Below, piece after piece: positions 1-7,810 of a stretch of DNA of 64,000 bases. Every line of letters begins with the position of its first letter. Positions within the stretch are counted from its first letter, which is position 1. The stretch comes from CAZCPB01 sp044223975. GTDB lineage: Bacteria > Planctomycetota > Phycisphaerae > Phycisphaerales > UBA1924. The DNA lies in contig JBGALI010000006.1 of NCBI GenBank assembly GCA_044223975.1, forward strand, positions 1 through 64,000. Direction: 5' to 3'. The notes under the pieces are model-generated. The model did not search any database and was not told the origin of the DNA. It worked only from the letters and a program-made list of their open reading frames with translations. The translations under genes and the position numbers were made by a program.

Positions 1-1144
1 GGGGCGTGGGCGGGGGCGGCGGGGGCCAGGTGATCTCGCCCTTGTTGAGCACGAGCGCGCCGCGGACCACGGGGTCCTCGGTGTTGATCGTGACCTTGCC
101 GTCCTTGGTGATTTCTTCGAGGAGCGCAACGACGGTGGCGCCGTAGAGCTGGCTCGACTGGCTGGGCATCCGGCTGGGAAGGTCGGTGAGGCCGACGATG
201 CTCACGCCCTTGTGGACAACGACTTCTCCGGGCGTGGTGAGGGCGCAGTTGCCGCCCTGCTCTGCCGCGAGGTCGACGATCACCGAGCCGGGCTTCATGC
301 TCTCGACCATGCCCGCGGTGATGAGGCGAGGGGCCTTCTTGCCGGGGATGAGGGCGGTGGTGACGATGATGTCGACTTCCATCGCCTGGGCGGCAAAGAG
401 GGCCATCTCCGCCTGGATGAAGGCGTCGGTCATCTCCTTGGCGTAGCCGCCCTTGCCCTCGCCCTCTTCGTGGACGCTGACCTCGAGGAATTCGGCGCCG
501 AGGCTGCGGACCTGGTCGCGTGTGGCGGCGCGGGGGTCAAAGGCTCGAACGATGGCGCCCAGCCCCTTGGCGGCGCCGATGGCGGCGAGGCCGGCGACAC
601 CGGCGCCGATGATGAGCACCTTGGCGGGGTCGATGCGGCCGGCGGCGGTCATCTGGCCGGTGAAGAAGCGTGGGAAGTGGTTCGCGGCCTCGATCATCGA
701 GCGGTAGCCGGCGATGTTGGCCATCGCGCTGAGCGCGTCCATCTTCTGGGCGCGGGTGACGCGGGGGACGCAGTCCATGCCCAGCACGGTGGCCTTGCGG
801 GCCGAGAGGCGTTGGAGCAGGTCGCGGTTCTGGGCGGGCCAGATGAAGCCGATCAGCGTGCCGCCCTCGGGGAGCAGGTCGGCCTCGTGCACGCCCAAGG
901 CGTTGTGCTGCTCCGGCGGACGGACCTTGAAGACCACGTCGGCGCCGGACCAGAGCTGGCGGACGTCGTCGACAATGACGGCGCCCGCTTCGGCGTACGC
1001 GCCGTCGGTGAAGTCGGCGGCGGCGCCGGCACCGGTCTGCACGTGCACTTCGACGCCTAGTTTCTTGAGGCGAAGGACGGTCTGCGGGGTTGCCGCGACG
1101 CGTCGTTCGCCCGGATGAACCTCTTTGGGTATTGCGATTCTCAT
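1..1144 (-). CDS. pntA: NAD(P) transhydrogenase subunit alpha (3' end outside window)
   Basis: This is the NAD(H)-binding alpha subunit of the proton-pumping Re/Si-specific transhydrogenase, which passes hydride between NADH and NADP+ at the inner membrane. I translated it directly on the minus strand. It begins MRIAIPKEVHPGERRVAATP, the classic alanine dehydrogenase/PntA N-terminus, and has the Rossmann motif IIGAGVAGLAAIGAAKGLGA near residue 170. The RQD-loop-like stretch DFTDGAY and the core LAAEQGGNCALT are also visible. The frame stays open for 381 codons to base 2 and ends in LNKGEITWPPPPPPTP, which is the proline-rich linker expected before the membrane part. I cannot tell whether the membrane domain is fused (E. 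coli-like) or encoded by a separate pntAB. No clear Shine-Dalgarno sequence precedes the ATG. Confidence 0.93.
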   Translation of the reverse strand, partial: MRIAIPKEVHPGERRVAATPQTVLRLKKLGVEVHVQTGAGAAADFTDGAYAEAGAVIVDDVRQLWSGADVVFKVRPPEQHNALGVHEADLLPEGGTLIGFIWPAQNRDLLQRLSARKATVLGMDCVPRVTRAQKMDALSAMANIAGYRSMIEAANHFPRFFTGQMTAAGRIDPAKVLIIGAGVAGLAAIGAAKGLGAIVRAFDPRAATRDQVRSLGAEFLEVSVHEEGEGKGGYAKEMTDAFIQAEMALFAAQAMEVDIIVTTALIPGKKAPRLITAGMVESMKPGSVIVDLAAEQGGNCALTTPGEVVVHKGVSIVGLTDLPSRMPSQSSQLYGATVVALLEEITKDGKVTINTEDPVVRGALVLNKGEITWPPPPPPTP

Positions 1145-1257
1145 CGTGATACTTCGGAGTGGCGGGTCTTCATTTGAGGTTGCACTCTAGGCGCGGGCAA
1201 CGCGGTGTCGCGGCGCGTCCCAGTGATTCCCTTGATGAGAATCTTGAGTGGCGTGCG

Positions 1258-1275
1258 GCGGGGTCAATGCCCCGC
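1258..1275 (-). terminator. Hairpin downstream of the hydrolase gene
   Basis: GCGGGG (1258-1263) pairs with CCCCGC (1270-1275) across a 6-base loop, just past the stop codon of the minus-strand hydrolase gene. No T-run follows, so it is either a weak terminator or a 3'-end stabiliser. Confidence 0.35.
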
Positions 1276-1283
1276 GGGCGTTG

Positions 1284-2801
1284 TTACTTCGTGGCCGCCG
1301 AGTGCGCCAGGATCCACTGCGTGATGATTTCGAGCGCGGCGGGCGAGAAGGTCTCGGCGATCTCGGCGTATTCGGAGGGCCCGCCGGTGCGAGCGGTCTG
1401 GAAGAGGTGGTTGAGGCCGGGCAATTCGCGGACGGTGATGTCGGTATTGCCGGCTTCTTTCAGGGCCTTCTCGATCTCGGGGAGATTGGCCTTGGGGGGG
1501 ACCTGAACGTCGAGCGACCCGTTGAGCGCGAGGACGGGGACGGTGACGTGGCGCAGGGCGTCGCGCGGGTCGTAGAAGAGAAAGCTGCGGAACCACTTGG
1601 AATCGAGCGCCGCCATCTGCTGCTTCACGGCTTGGTCGAGTTCGGCGTCGGAGGGGCGCGCGCCGCCGGAGACGGAGGCGTTGGCCTCGACCTGGACCTT
1701 GACGAGTTCGCGCGTCGCGGCCTCGATCTCGGCGGGGGGCGCGTTCTTCTCGATCATGTCCATGAGATGCCTGTGCTGCGCGGTCACCTTGGCCACCATG
1801 TCTTCCTTGAGACCGGCGGCGCGCATGATCGCTTCGGACTGCATGGTGAGGATGTCGCGGCCCTTCACGCCGGTGCCGGCGAGCGTCACGACGAAGGCCA
1901 CGTCGTGCGACGCGGCGGCGGCCATGGGCCCGATGATGCCGCCCTCGCTGTGGCCGATGACGCCGATGCGGGCGTGATCGATCTCGGGCAGAGTCTTCAG
2001 GAGCGCGACGGCGGCGAGAACATCGCCGACCGAGTCCTGCGCGGTTGCGTCCGAGACGTTTCCGGTCGAGCCGCCCACGCCGCGATCGTCGGCGCGGAGC
2101 ACGGCGATGCCGTGGCGGCTCAGGTGATCGGCGATGACCAGAAACGGCTTGTGGCCCAGGAGCGACTCGTCGCGGTCCTGGGCGCCCGATCCGGTGATCA
2201 TGACCACGGCGGGGTGCGGGCCGGGGCCGGCGGGGAGCGTGATGGTGCCGGCGAGCGTGGTGCCGTCCTTGGCGTTGGTGTACGTGACGTCGCGGGCGGT
2301 GTACGGGAAGGGGGGCTTGGGCTCCTGCGGGCGGGCCGGCCCGAACGTCATTTCCGTGCCTTCGGGCACGAGCTCGGCGCTGACGGGGGCGGTGACTCCG
2401 GACTGGCGGAGTTCGCCCTTGGCGGACTTGCCGTCGGGGGCGATCTTCAGCGCGAAGACGGCCTGGGACCCGGGCGGAGTGCCGGGGAGTGCGAGCGTGA
2501 ACTTGAGGTCTTCGGCGGACACCGAGACGTCGGACAGCGTCACGGCCTTCAGACCCTGGAGGGGGATGTCGAGCGTGCCGACGGCGGGATGGTCCGCGGT
2601 GCCTGGGTTCAGGGTTACGCCAAAGTCGAGCTTGAGACCCCTGATTTCGATGATGCCCTTCCAGCGCTGCGGGGGCGTGGTGACGGGCTGAGCGGCCGGC
2701 GCCGGCGGGGGCTGGGGCGGTTGCGAAAGGGCGGCGGGGATGATCAACGGGGCGGACAGAGCGATCGCGACGACGAGAAGTGAGTGGAGCCTCGGGTGCA
2801 C
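1284..2801 (-). CDS. Exported alpha/beta hydrolase (S33/acyl-esterase-like)
   Basis: The product has 505 residues. A signal peptide (roughly residues 1-26, cleaved near ALSQ) is followed by a proline-rich linker. A beta-rich N-terminal part of about 120 residues (IRGLKLDFGVTLNPG onward) comes before an alpha/beta-hydrolase domain. The nucleophile elbow GHSEGG lies at about 283-288 (Ser285). The likely acid is in NGSLDVQVPP and the likely His in LPGLNHLFQ near the C-terminus, so the triad looks complete. Proteins of this layout are usually annotated as alpha/beta fold hydrolases or serine aminopeptidase S33-like, and the substrate cannot be inferred. It is a single gene between pntA and the lysine cluster, with about 100 bp of spacing to lysK. 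Confidence 0.85.
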   Translation of the reverse strand: MHPRLHSLLVVAIALSAPLIIPAALSQPPQPPPAPAAQPVTTPPQRWKGIIEIRGLKLDFGVTLNPGTADHPAVGTLDIPLQGLKAVTLSDVSVSAEDLKFTLALPGTPPGSQAVFALKIAPDGKSAKGELRQSGVTAPVSAELVPEGTEMTFGPARPQEPKPPFPYTARDVTYTNAKDGTTLAGTITLPAGPGPHPAVVMITGSGAQDRDESLLGHKPFLVIADHLSRHGIAVLRADDRGVGGSTGNVSDATAQDSVGDVLAAVALLKTLPEIDHARIGVIGHSEGGIIGPMAAAASHDVAFVVTLAGTGVKGRDILTMQSEAIMRAAGLKEDMVAKVTAQHRHLMDMIEKNAPPAEIEAATRELVKVQVEANASVSGGARPSDAELDQAVKQQMAALDSKWFRSFLFYDPRDALRHVTVPVLALNGSLDVQVPPKANLPEIEKALKEAGNTDITVRELPGLNHLFQTARTGGPSEYAEIAETFSPAALEIITQWILAHSAATK

Positions 2802-2905
2802 GGGGTGCCCTCCTTGTGAAGATGACGATAGAAGGGCGCGCGGGCCGGCGCGGCGAGGCGTTCGAGCGGGCCGTCTGCGGACCGCGGGTGGAGCGAGGCG
2901 GGCAG

Positions 2906-4024
2906 TCAGGGGCCGACGAGTTCGGCGCTCAGGCGCTCGAGCGCATCGCGGAGAACGCGGCAGGCGGTCAGGTATTCGGAAATGCGGATGTGCTCGCGGG
3001 GCGTGTGATCAAGGGCGCTGTCGCCCGGCCCGTAGGCCGCGATGGGGCAGCGCCACACCGGTCCGACCACGTTCATGTCGGAGGTGCCCGTCTTTACCTG
3101 GAGCGTGGGGCGGGAGCCCGCGGCGCGGATCGAGCCCGAGAGGGCACGCACGACGGGGTTCGAGCGATCGGCGACGTGGGCGAACTCGTGGCCGCGGGCG
3201 GTGACGTCGATGCCTTCGGCGAATGCGCGGCAGGCGGCTTCGAGCTCGTCGGGCGCGACCGTGGGGGGCAGGCGGAACCCGGCGGTGAGCTGAGCGAAGT
3301 CTTCGAGGCCGTCGCTGTCGGAGCGCATCGAGCGGATACCGGCCTGCACGCGGTCGAAGACGCGATGGACGCCGGCGTTGCGGCACTCGACCCAATGCGT
3401 GACTCGCGCCCACCACGCGACGGCGCGGTCGGCTGCGGTCGCGTGCGGGCCGGCGGAGTGCGCGGAGGGTTGGCGGACGACGCCCTCGAGCACCAGCCGG
3501 CCTTTGTAGCCGAGCGTCACCCCGTTCCAGGCGCTGGGTTCGCCGATGATGCACGCGGCCGGCGCGGGGGAGCGCGCGACGTGGCGGGCGCCGCGCGAGG
3601 TGGCGCACTCCTCTTCCACGGCGCCGATGACGTCGATGCGAACGCCGGGGGGGAGGTCGGCGTTGGCGGCGGCGATGATGAACGTGGCGAGGGGGCCCTT
3701 GGCGTCGACGGTGCCGCGCCCGTGGAGCAGGTCGTCCTCGAAGCGGACCGGGATGGCGCCGGGGACGGTGTCCATGTGCCCGAGCAGAACGATCACGCGT
3801 GCGGCGTCGGCGCGTCCCACGCTGGCCACGGCGTTCCCGGCGTCGTCGATGCGGGACTGCATGCCGAGTTCGCCCGTGCGCATGGCGAGGAACCGCGCGA
3901 GTTCGCTCTCTTCGCCCGAGTGGCTGCGGATCTGGACCATCCTGTGCAAGAGGTCGATGGCGGCGGCGTCGCCGATGCGCTCCCGGCGCGTCGGGCCGGT
4001 AGATGTGTGCGACTGCGGGATCAT
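2906..4024 (-). CDS. lysK: LysW-lysine/ornithine hydrolase (M20 family)
   Basis: The product (372 residues) is an M20 metallopeptidase that releases the finished amino acid from the carrier protein LysW, the last step of the carrier route. The metal motif GHMDTVPG is near residue 78-85 and GRGTVDAKGPL near 98-108. The catalytic and ligand glutamates lie in GAVEEECATS, and YKGRLVLEG and GTSDMN are conserved further on. The length fits LysK/ArgE-like deacylases. The start codon overlaps the stop of lysZ in an ATGA arrangement (4021-4024), so the two are translationally coupled. Family alone would allow ArgE or DapE, but the LysZ/Y/X/W neighbours decide for LysK. Confidence 0.9.
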   Translation of the reverse strand: MIPQSHTSTGPTRRERIGDAAAIDLLHRMVQIRSHSGEESELARFLAMRTGELGMQSRIDDAGNAVASVGRADAARVIVLLGHMDTVPGAIPVRFEDDLLHGRGTVDAKGPLATFIIAAANADLPPGVRIDVIGAVEEECATSRGARHVARSPAPAACIIGEPSAWNGVTLGYKGRLVLEGVVRQPSAHSAGPHATAADRAVAWWARVTHWVECRNAGVHRVFDRVQAGIRSMRSDSDGLEDFAQLTAGFRLPPTVAPDELEAACRAFAEGIDVTARGHEFAHVADRSNPVVRALSGSIRAAGSRPTLQVKTGTSDMNVVGPVWRCPIAAYGPGDSALDHTPREHIRISEYLTACRVLRDALERLSAELVGP

Positions 4025-4824
4025 GCGAACACCGTTCCCTGGCCCGCCAGAGCGCCGGAGATGGGGCGTGTGCGCCGTGCATCGCTGATGACGACGCGTT
4101 GCACGCCTCCGTCGAGGGCCTCGCTGGCGGCGAGGACTTTCTTCTTCATGCGGCCCTTGGCGAGTTCTTCGGCGCGCGGCAGCTCGGCGCGCGAGACCGA
4201 GCCGAGCAGGGTGCTCTCGTCGGGGAATTCACGGAGCAGGCCGGGGACGTTGGTGAGCAGGATCAGGGTGGCGGCGCCGAGGGCCACAGCGGTCTGAGCC
4301 GCGGCGCGATCCGCGTCGATGTTGATGGGTTCGAAGTCTTCGCTGAGCGCGGGCGGGGAGATGACGGGCGTGAACCCGGCGTCGAGAAGCGTGGTGAGGG
4401 GGCGGGTGTTCACGCGGTCGACGGCGCCGGTGTAGTCGTCGCGGATGATGCGCACGCGGCCGTCTTCGACGGCTCGGACGGCGGTCTTGCGCGAGCCGCG
4501 CCAAAGGCCGGCGTCGATGCCGGAGATGCCGACCGCGTCGACGCCGCGCTTGAGGAGGGCGACGACGGCCGCCTGGTTGACGATGCCGCGGCAGGCCATC
4601 TGGAAGATCTCGAGGGTGCGGCGGTCGGTGCGGCGGCTGGTGTGGCCGGAGGGGGAGGTGATGAACTGCGCCGGGTGGCCGAGCTGATCGGCGAGGGTGT
4701 TGGTGGCGTGGGAGGCGCCGTGGACGATGACGAGGCGCTGGCCGGCCCGCACGAGTTCGGTGACGTCGTCGGCGAGGGTGTCGAAGCCGATGCCCTCTCC
4801 GCCGCCGATCTTGATGACGATCAT
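4021..4824 (-). CDS. lysZ: LysW-aminoadipate/glutamate kinase
   Basis: This is an amino-acid kinase of the NAGK/ArgB fold (267 residues). It phosphorylates the side-chain carboxylate of the LysW-bound 2-aminoadipate (or glutamate). The nucleotide and substrate motifs KIGGGEGIGF (residues 5-14), VHGASHATN, PVISPPALS and INIDADRAA are present. The internal ATG at 4824 is chosen because AAGGAAG lies about 7 bases upstream. The longer reading to 4860 would overlap the end of lysY. This start leaves a short gap to lysY and fits the usual N-terminus MIVIKIGGG. Confidence 0.92.
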   Translation of the reverse strand: MIVIKIGGGEGIGFDTLADDVTELVRAGQRLVIVHGASHATNTLADQLGHPAQFITSPSGHTSRRTDRRTLEIFQMACRGIVNQAAVVALLKRGVDAVGISGIDAGLWRGSRKTAVRAVEDGRVRIIRDDYTGAVDRVNTRPLTTLLDAGFTPVISPPALSEDFEPINIDADRAAAQTAVALGAATLILLTNVPGLLREFPDESTLLGSVSRAELPRAEELAKGRMKKKVLAASEALDGGVQRVVISDARRTRPISGALAGQGTVFA

Positions 4825-4840
4825 GGGGATCTTCCTTGCT

Positions 4841-5887
4841 TTAGAGGGGGTGGAGACCACCGAAGCGGAGGGCGGTGGTTTCTTCGATGCCCAGCATGAG
4901 GTTGAGGCACTGAACGGCGGTGCCGGCGGCGCCCTTCATCAGGTTGTCGATGGCGCTGATCACGACGATGCGGCCGGTGGCCTCGTCGACCTCGAAGCCG
5001 ACATCGCAGTAGTTCGTGCCCGAGAGCAGGCGCGGCTCGGGGAAGCGGTGCTGGCCGGACCTGGACTTCACGAGGCGGACGAAGGGCTCGTTCTGGTAGG
5101 CGGTGCGGTAGAGCTTCCACAGGTCCTTCTCGGCGACGGGTGAGGAGGGGAATACGTGGGCGGTGCACTGCACGCCGCGGACGAGCTCGACGCTGGTGAC
5201 GGTCATGTGCAGCTCGAAATTCCCGAGTTCCTGGAGCACCTCGGCCTGGTGGCGATGGCGCGAGGGGGCGAAGGCCCGGACGCGTCCGGTGCGTTCGGGG
5301 TGGTGAGAGGAGGCGCTGGGCTCGGCCCCGGCTTCGGAGGATCCGACCTTGAGATCGGCGATGGCGGTCTTGATGAGGCCTGCGCGGGCGAGCGGGAGAA
5401 GGGCGAGGGTGACGGCCGTGGCGTTGCACCCCACGCCGCTGACGAGCCGGGCGGAGCAGAGGCGCTCGCGCTGCGTCTCGGGGAGGCCGTAGACAAAGCG
5501 GTCGAGCCAGCGCGGGCTGGGGTGGGGCTTCTCGTACCAGCGCTCGTACGCGGTGGTGTCCTTGATGCGGAAGTCGGCGGAGAGGTCGATGATGCGGGGC
5601 GCGAGGGCGGACCACTTCTCAATCTGGCCCGCGGCTTCGCCGTGGGGCATGCAGAGGAAGAGGACATCGCAGGGCTTGACTTCCTCGGGGCGGCAGAATT
5701 CGAGCGAGGTGCGTGAGCGGAGGTGGGGGTGGATCATCGGCAGGGGCGTGGTCGCGTTGCGGCGCGAGCTGACCTGCGCGATCTCGACGTTGGGGTGGTC
5801 GAGGAGGAGGCGAAGGAGTTCGCCGCCGCTGTAGCCGGAGCCGCCGATGATCGAGGCGGTGAGGCGAGATGGGGGAGGTTGGTTCAT
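4841..5887 (-). CDS. lysY: LysW-aminoadipyl/glutamyl phosphate reductase
   Basis: This ArgC-type NADPH-dependent semialdehyde dehydrogenase (348 residues) reduces the acyl phosphate made by LysZ. The N-terminal dinucleotide loop GGSGYSGGELLRLL is at about residues 15-28. The catalytic cysteine sits in SGVGCNATAVTLALLPL near 150. The C-terminal ArgC-like stretch GTNYCDVGFEVDEATGR and the closing GAAGTAVQCLNLM are conserved in the family. The carrier-protein version is assigned from the neighbours. The ATG at 5887 gives the expected N-terminal length. Confidence 0.92.
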   Translation of the reverse strand: MNQPPPSRLTASIIGGSGYSGGELLRLLLDHPNVEIAQVSSRRNATTPLPMIHPHLRSRTSLEFCRPEEVKPCDVLFLCMPHGEAAGQIEKWSALAPRIIDLSADFRIKDTTAYERWYEKPHPSPRWLDRFVYGLPETQRERLCSARLVSGVGCNATAVTLALLPLARAGLIKTAIADLKVGSSEAGAEPSASSHHPERTGRVRAFAPSRHRHQAEVLQELGNFELHMTVTSVELVRGVQCTAHVFPSSPVAEKDLWKLYRTAYQNEPFVRLVKSRSGQHRFPEPRLLSGTNYCDVGFEVDEATGRIVVISAIDNLMKGAAGTAVQCLNLMLGIEETTALRFGGLHPL

Positions 5888-5920
5888 TGTGCGCCGAGGG
5901 GTGGGTGTGAAGGGTGGAGG

Positions 5921-6859
5921 TCAGGCGTTGTTTGCAGGAACCCGCCGACTGCCGTCGGCGGCTCCACAATCGGCTTCACGCGGTTCGGCGCCCTGCGGGT
6001 GGCGCGGGGAGGCGTTGCGGGCGGTTTCGAGCACGAAGTCGATGATTCGGCCGGGGATGTTGACGCCGGTGGGCTCGATGCTGTTGCGGAACTCCATCGT
6101 GTGGTTGATCTCGCTGACGAGCAGCCCGTCGCGCGGCGATTCGAGGAGGTCGACGGCAAGGACGCCGCCGCCGACGGCGCGGGCGGCGCGGAGGCACAGG
6201 TCGCGGATCTCGGGCGTGATCGTGAGCACCGAGGCCTTGCCGCCGCGGGCGGTGTTGGTGATCCAGTGCGCGCTGTGGCGGACGATGCCGCAGATGGCCT
6301 CGTCGCCGACGACGAAGACGCGGAGGTCGCGCTCGGGCTTGTCGACGTACTCCTGCACGTAGAAGACCGAGTGCTGCACGGAGCCGAGCGTGGCCTTGTG
6401 CTCGACGATTGCCTCGGCGGCGTCGCGGTCGTTGACCCGGGCGAGGAGCCGGCCCCAGGAGCCGGTGGCGGGCTTGAGCACGGCGGGGTAGCCGATCTGC
6501 TCGATGGCGGCGAGGGCCGACTCGGGCTCGAGCGCGATGCGGGTGCGGGGAGTCGGGACGCGGTGGCGGGCGAGCAGCACCGAAGTCGCGAGCTTGTCTC
6601 CGCACGACTCGATCACCGAGGCCGGGTTGACGCACGGGATGCCGTAGCCCTCGAGGACGCGGACGGAAGCGAGAGCCTGCGTCTGGCTGATGCAGCGGTC
6701 GAGCACGGCGTCGAAGCGGGCCCACGGGCCGGGGTCGTGGATGTCGAAGACAACGGAGCGCACGTCGATGAGTTCGTGCGGGATGTTGCGTGCGGCGAGC
6801 TCGTCGGCGAGCAGGCGCTCTTCGACACGAATGCGGGAGTAAAGCAGCGCGATGTTCAT
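5921..6859 (-). CDS. lysX: 2-aminoadipate--LysW ligase (RimK family)
   Basis: This ATP-grasp ligase (312 residues) joins the alpha-amino group of 2-aminoadipate to the C-terminal glutamate of LysW. RimK-type features are visible: YPAVLKPATGSWGRLLARV (about 124-142), QEYVDKPERDLRVFVVG, and the metal/substrate site SEINHTMEFRNS (249-260). As I recall the family literature, an N-[TS] pair at this place marks LysX (aminoadipate, hence lysine), whereas ArgX enzymes have G-F. Here it is N259-S260, which favours lysine. The start at 6859 (MNIALLYSRI) matches family N-termini. The last 30 residues are a low-complexity tail partly encoded by the palindrome at 5937-5965. Confidence 0.92.
   Translation of the reverse strand: MNIALLYSRIRVEERLLADELAARNIPHELIDVRSVVFDIHDPGPWARFDAVLDRCISQTQALASVRVLEGYGIPCVNPASVIESCGDKLATSVLLARHRVPTPRTRIALEPESALAAIEQIGYPAVLKPATGSWGRLLARVNDRDAAEAIVEHKATLGSVQHSVFYVQEYVDKPERDLRVFVVGDEAICGIVRHSAHWITNTARGGKASVLTITPEIRDLCLRAARAVGGGVLAVDLLESPRDGLLVSEINHTMEFRNSIEPTGVNIPGRIIDFVLETARNASPRHPQGAEPREADCGAADGSRRVPANNA
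5937..5965. repeat. GC palindrome inside the 3' end of lysX
   Basis: The arms around GCCGAC-TGCC-GTCGGC form a hairpin of about 12 bp with slight mismatches (GGAACCC.. against ..GGCTCC). It lies just before the lysX stop and encodes the AADGSRR part of a tail that ordinary LysX proteins lack. It looks like a small mobile palindrome that was captured as coding sequence, or a coding-end terminator. Only one copy is seen in this window. Confidence 0.5.
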
Positions 6860-6928
6860 GGGTGATCCGGGAGGGTCGAGGTGGGGTGTGGGACGACGTG
6901 GGACGGCAGCGTGCACGCGGTGCGCGAA

Positions 6929-7120
6929 TTACTCGCCCCAGTCTTCCTTGACCTCGGGGGCCAGCTCGACACGGAGCGGGCTGATGCTGGTGACCTCGAG
7001 TTCGGCGCGGCAGTCGGTGCAGCGGATGACCTCGCCGGAGAGGGGCCTGCGGGCGATTTGCACCGTCGCGGCGCACTCGGGGCACTCGGTGTTGTGGGTG
7101 GTGGCGGTCGCGGGGCTCAT
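6929..7120 (-). CDS. lysW: Amino-group carrier protein LysW
   Basis: A 63-residue acidic carrier protein. During the pathway the growing amino acid is attached to its C-terminal glutamate. A zinc-ribbon pair, CPEC (about residues 11-14) and CTDC (about 32-35), is followed by LEVTSISPLRVELAPEVKEDWGE. The C-terminal EDWGE is the hallmark of LysW and carries the attachment residue. The ATG at 7120 is chosen because AAAGGA lies about 9 bases upstream; an upstream ATG at 7162 has no such signal. It is the first gene of the lysWXYZK run, which is transcribed on the minus strand. Confidence 0.95.
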   Translation of the reverse strand: MSPATATTHNTECPECAATVQIARRPLSGEVIRCTDCRAELEVTSISPLRVELAPEVKEDWGE

Positions 7121-7170
7121 GGGTTCGTTCCTTTGCGAAAGTGTGCGGACAACGGGAACCAAAACGACAG

Positions 7171-7273
7171 CGGGCCCGCCGGGACCAGATCCCGACGAGC
7201 CCGTTCAGACCGATTGACTTTCACATCAATCGAAGACGGCTACGGCGGGGCCTGGCGCGGAGGCCGCTTTCAT
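7171..7273 (-). promoter_or_regulatory. lysW leader: hairpin and possible leader peptide
   Basis: On the minus-strand RNA, CGGGCUCGUCGGGA (7203-7190) pairs along all 14 positions with UCCCGGCGGGCCCG (7184-7171) around a 5-base loop, using two G-U pairs. The same two positions are C-A mismatches on the plus strand, so the structure favours minus-strand transcription. CUGUCGUUUU follows, then 50 bases to lysW. Upstream, 7273-7226 could encode a 15-residue peptide (M-K-A-A-S ... V-F-D) ending shortly before the hairpin. This could be an attenuator for the lysine operon, or only the terminator of the upstream minus-strand genes. Confidence 0.4.
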
Positions 7274-7441
7274 GCTTTTTTTGCTGGAGACGAGCGTGCG
7301 CACGACGACCGCCCCGCGGGTGCTGCGGGCCGAGGCGGCGTTGGATGATGTGGCGCGGGAAGGCATGCTCGGGGGTATCAGTAGGATCGGCTCGCGCCCC
7401 AGTCAATTTCTGGCCCGAAAACGCGGCTTTGGTGGGCCGCG

Positions 7442-7483
7442 CCGCTCCCCGGGCTGCCCGGCGGGGACAGGCCCGGGGAGCGG
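7442..7483. other. Perfect 13-bp inverted repeat
   Basis: CCGCTCCCCGGGC (7442-7454) is perfectly complementary to 7471-7483, with a 16-base loop. It lies about 70 bp past the stop of the small minus-strand gene at 7556. It may be that gene's terminator, although no T-run follows. The rest of the 435-bp gap between lysW and that gene (7121-7555) contains no convincing reading frame. Confidence 0.4.
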
Positions 7484-7555
7484 TCGCGATGCCCGGGCGA
7501 AGGACGCCGTTCCCAGGGGAGCGGGGGTAGCGTCCTCGCCACGACGGGTGCACGG

Positions 7556-7810
7556 TCAGGAGGCGGCCCTCCGGCGCTTCTCCTTTCGGGAAACGCGGAG
7601 CTCCTCCATGGCGTCGGCGAAGGTGCCTGCCGCGGCGATGGCGCGCAGGGCGAGTATGCGGTGGAGTTCGCCGGGCTCCCAGCCGTCTTCCTCGAGGGAT
7701 CGGACGATTTCGCTCGAGCAGAGGTGTGCGTAAAGCCTCATCGCCACTTCCATGACGACGGGCTCGTCGCCCCAGGAGGCCCCACCGGCGATGTCACTGC
7801 TGGAGATCAT
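7556..7810 (-). CDS. Small hypothetical protein
   Basis: An 84-residue protein that I do not recognise. The middle (MRLYAHLCSSEIVRSLEEDGWEPGELHRILALRAIAAAGTFADAMEEL) is predicted-helical and amphipathic, and the C-terminus is very basic (RKEKRRRAAS). The start codon overlaps the end of the preceding secreted-protein gene by 17 bases, with GGAG about 10 bases upstream, so coupled translation is likely. The basic tail could bind nucleic acid, but nothing else supports that. Confidence 0.55.
   Translation of the reverse strand: MISSSDIAGGASWGDEPVVMEVAMRLYAHLCSSEIVRSLEEDGWEPGELHRILALRAIAAAGTFADAMEELRVSRKEKRRRAAS

Noticed and set aside
212..2783. Long plus-strand reading frames over pntA and the hydrolase gene
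   Set aside because: They are antisense to clear genes, have skewed composition (Gly/Asp/Arg runs) and no known domains. High GC leaves the opposite strand open.
3147..3160. T-loop-like GGTTCGAGC
   Set aside because: It lies within the lysK coding region with no cloverleaf around it.
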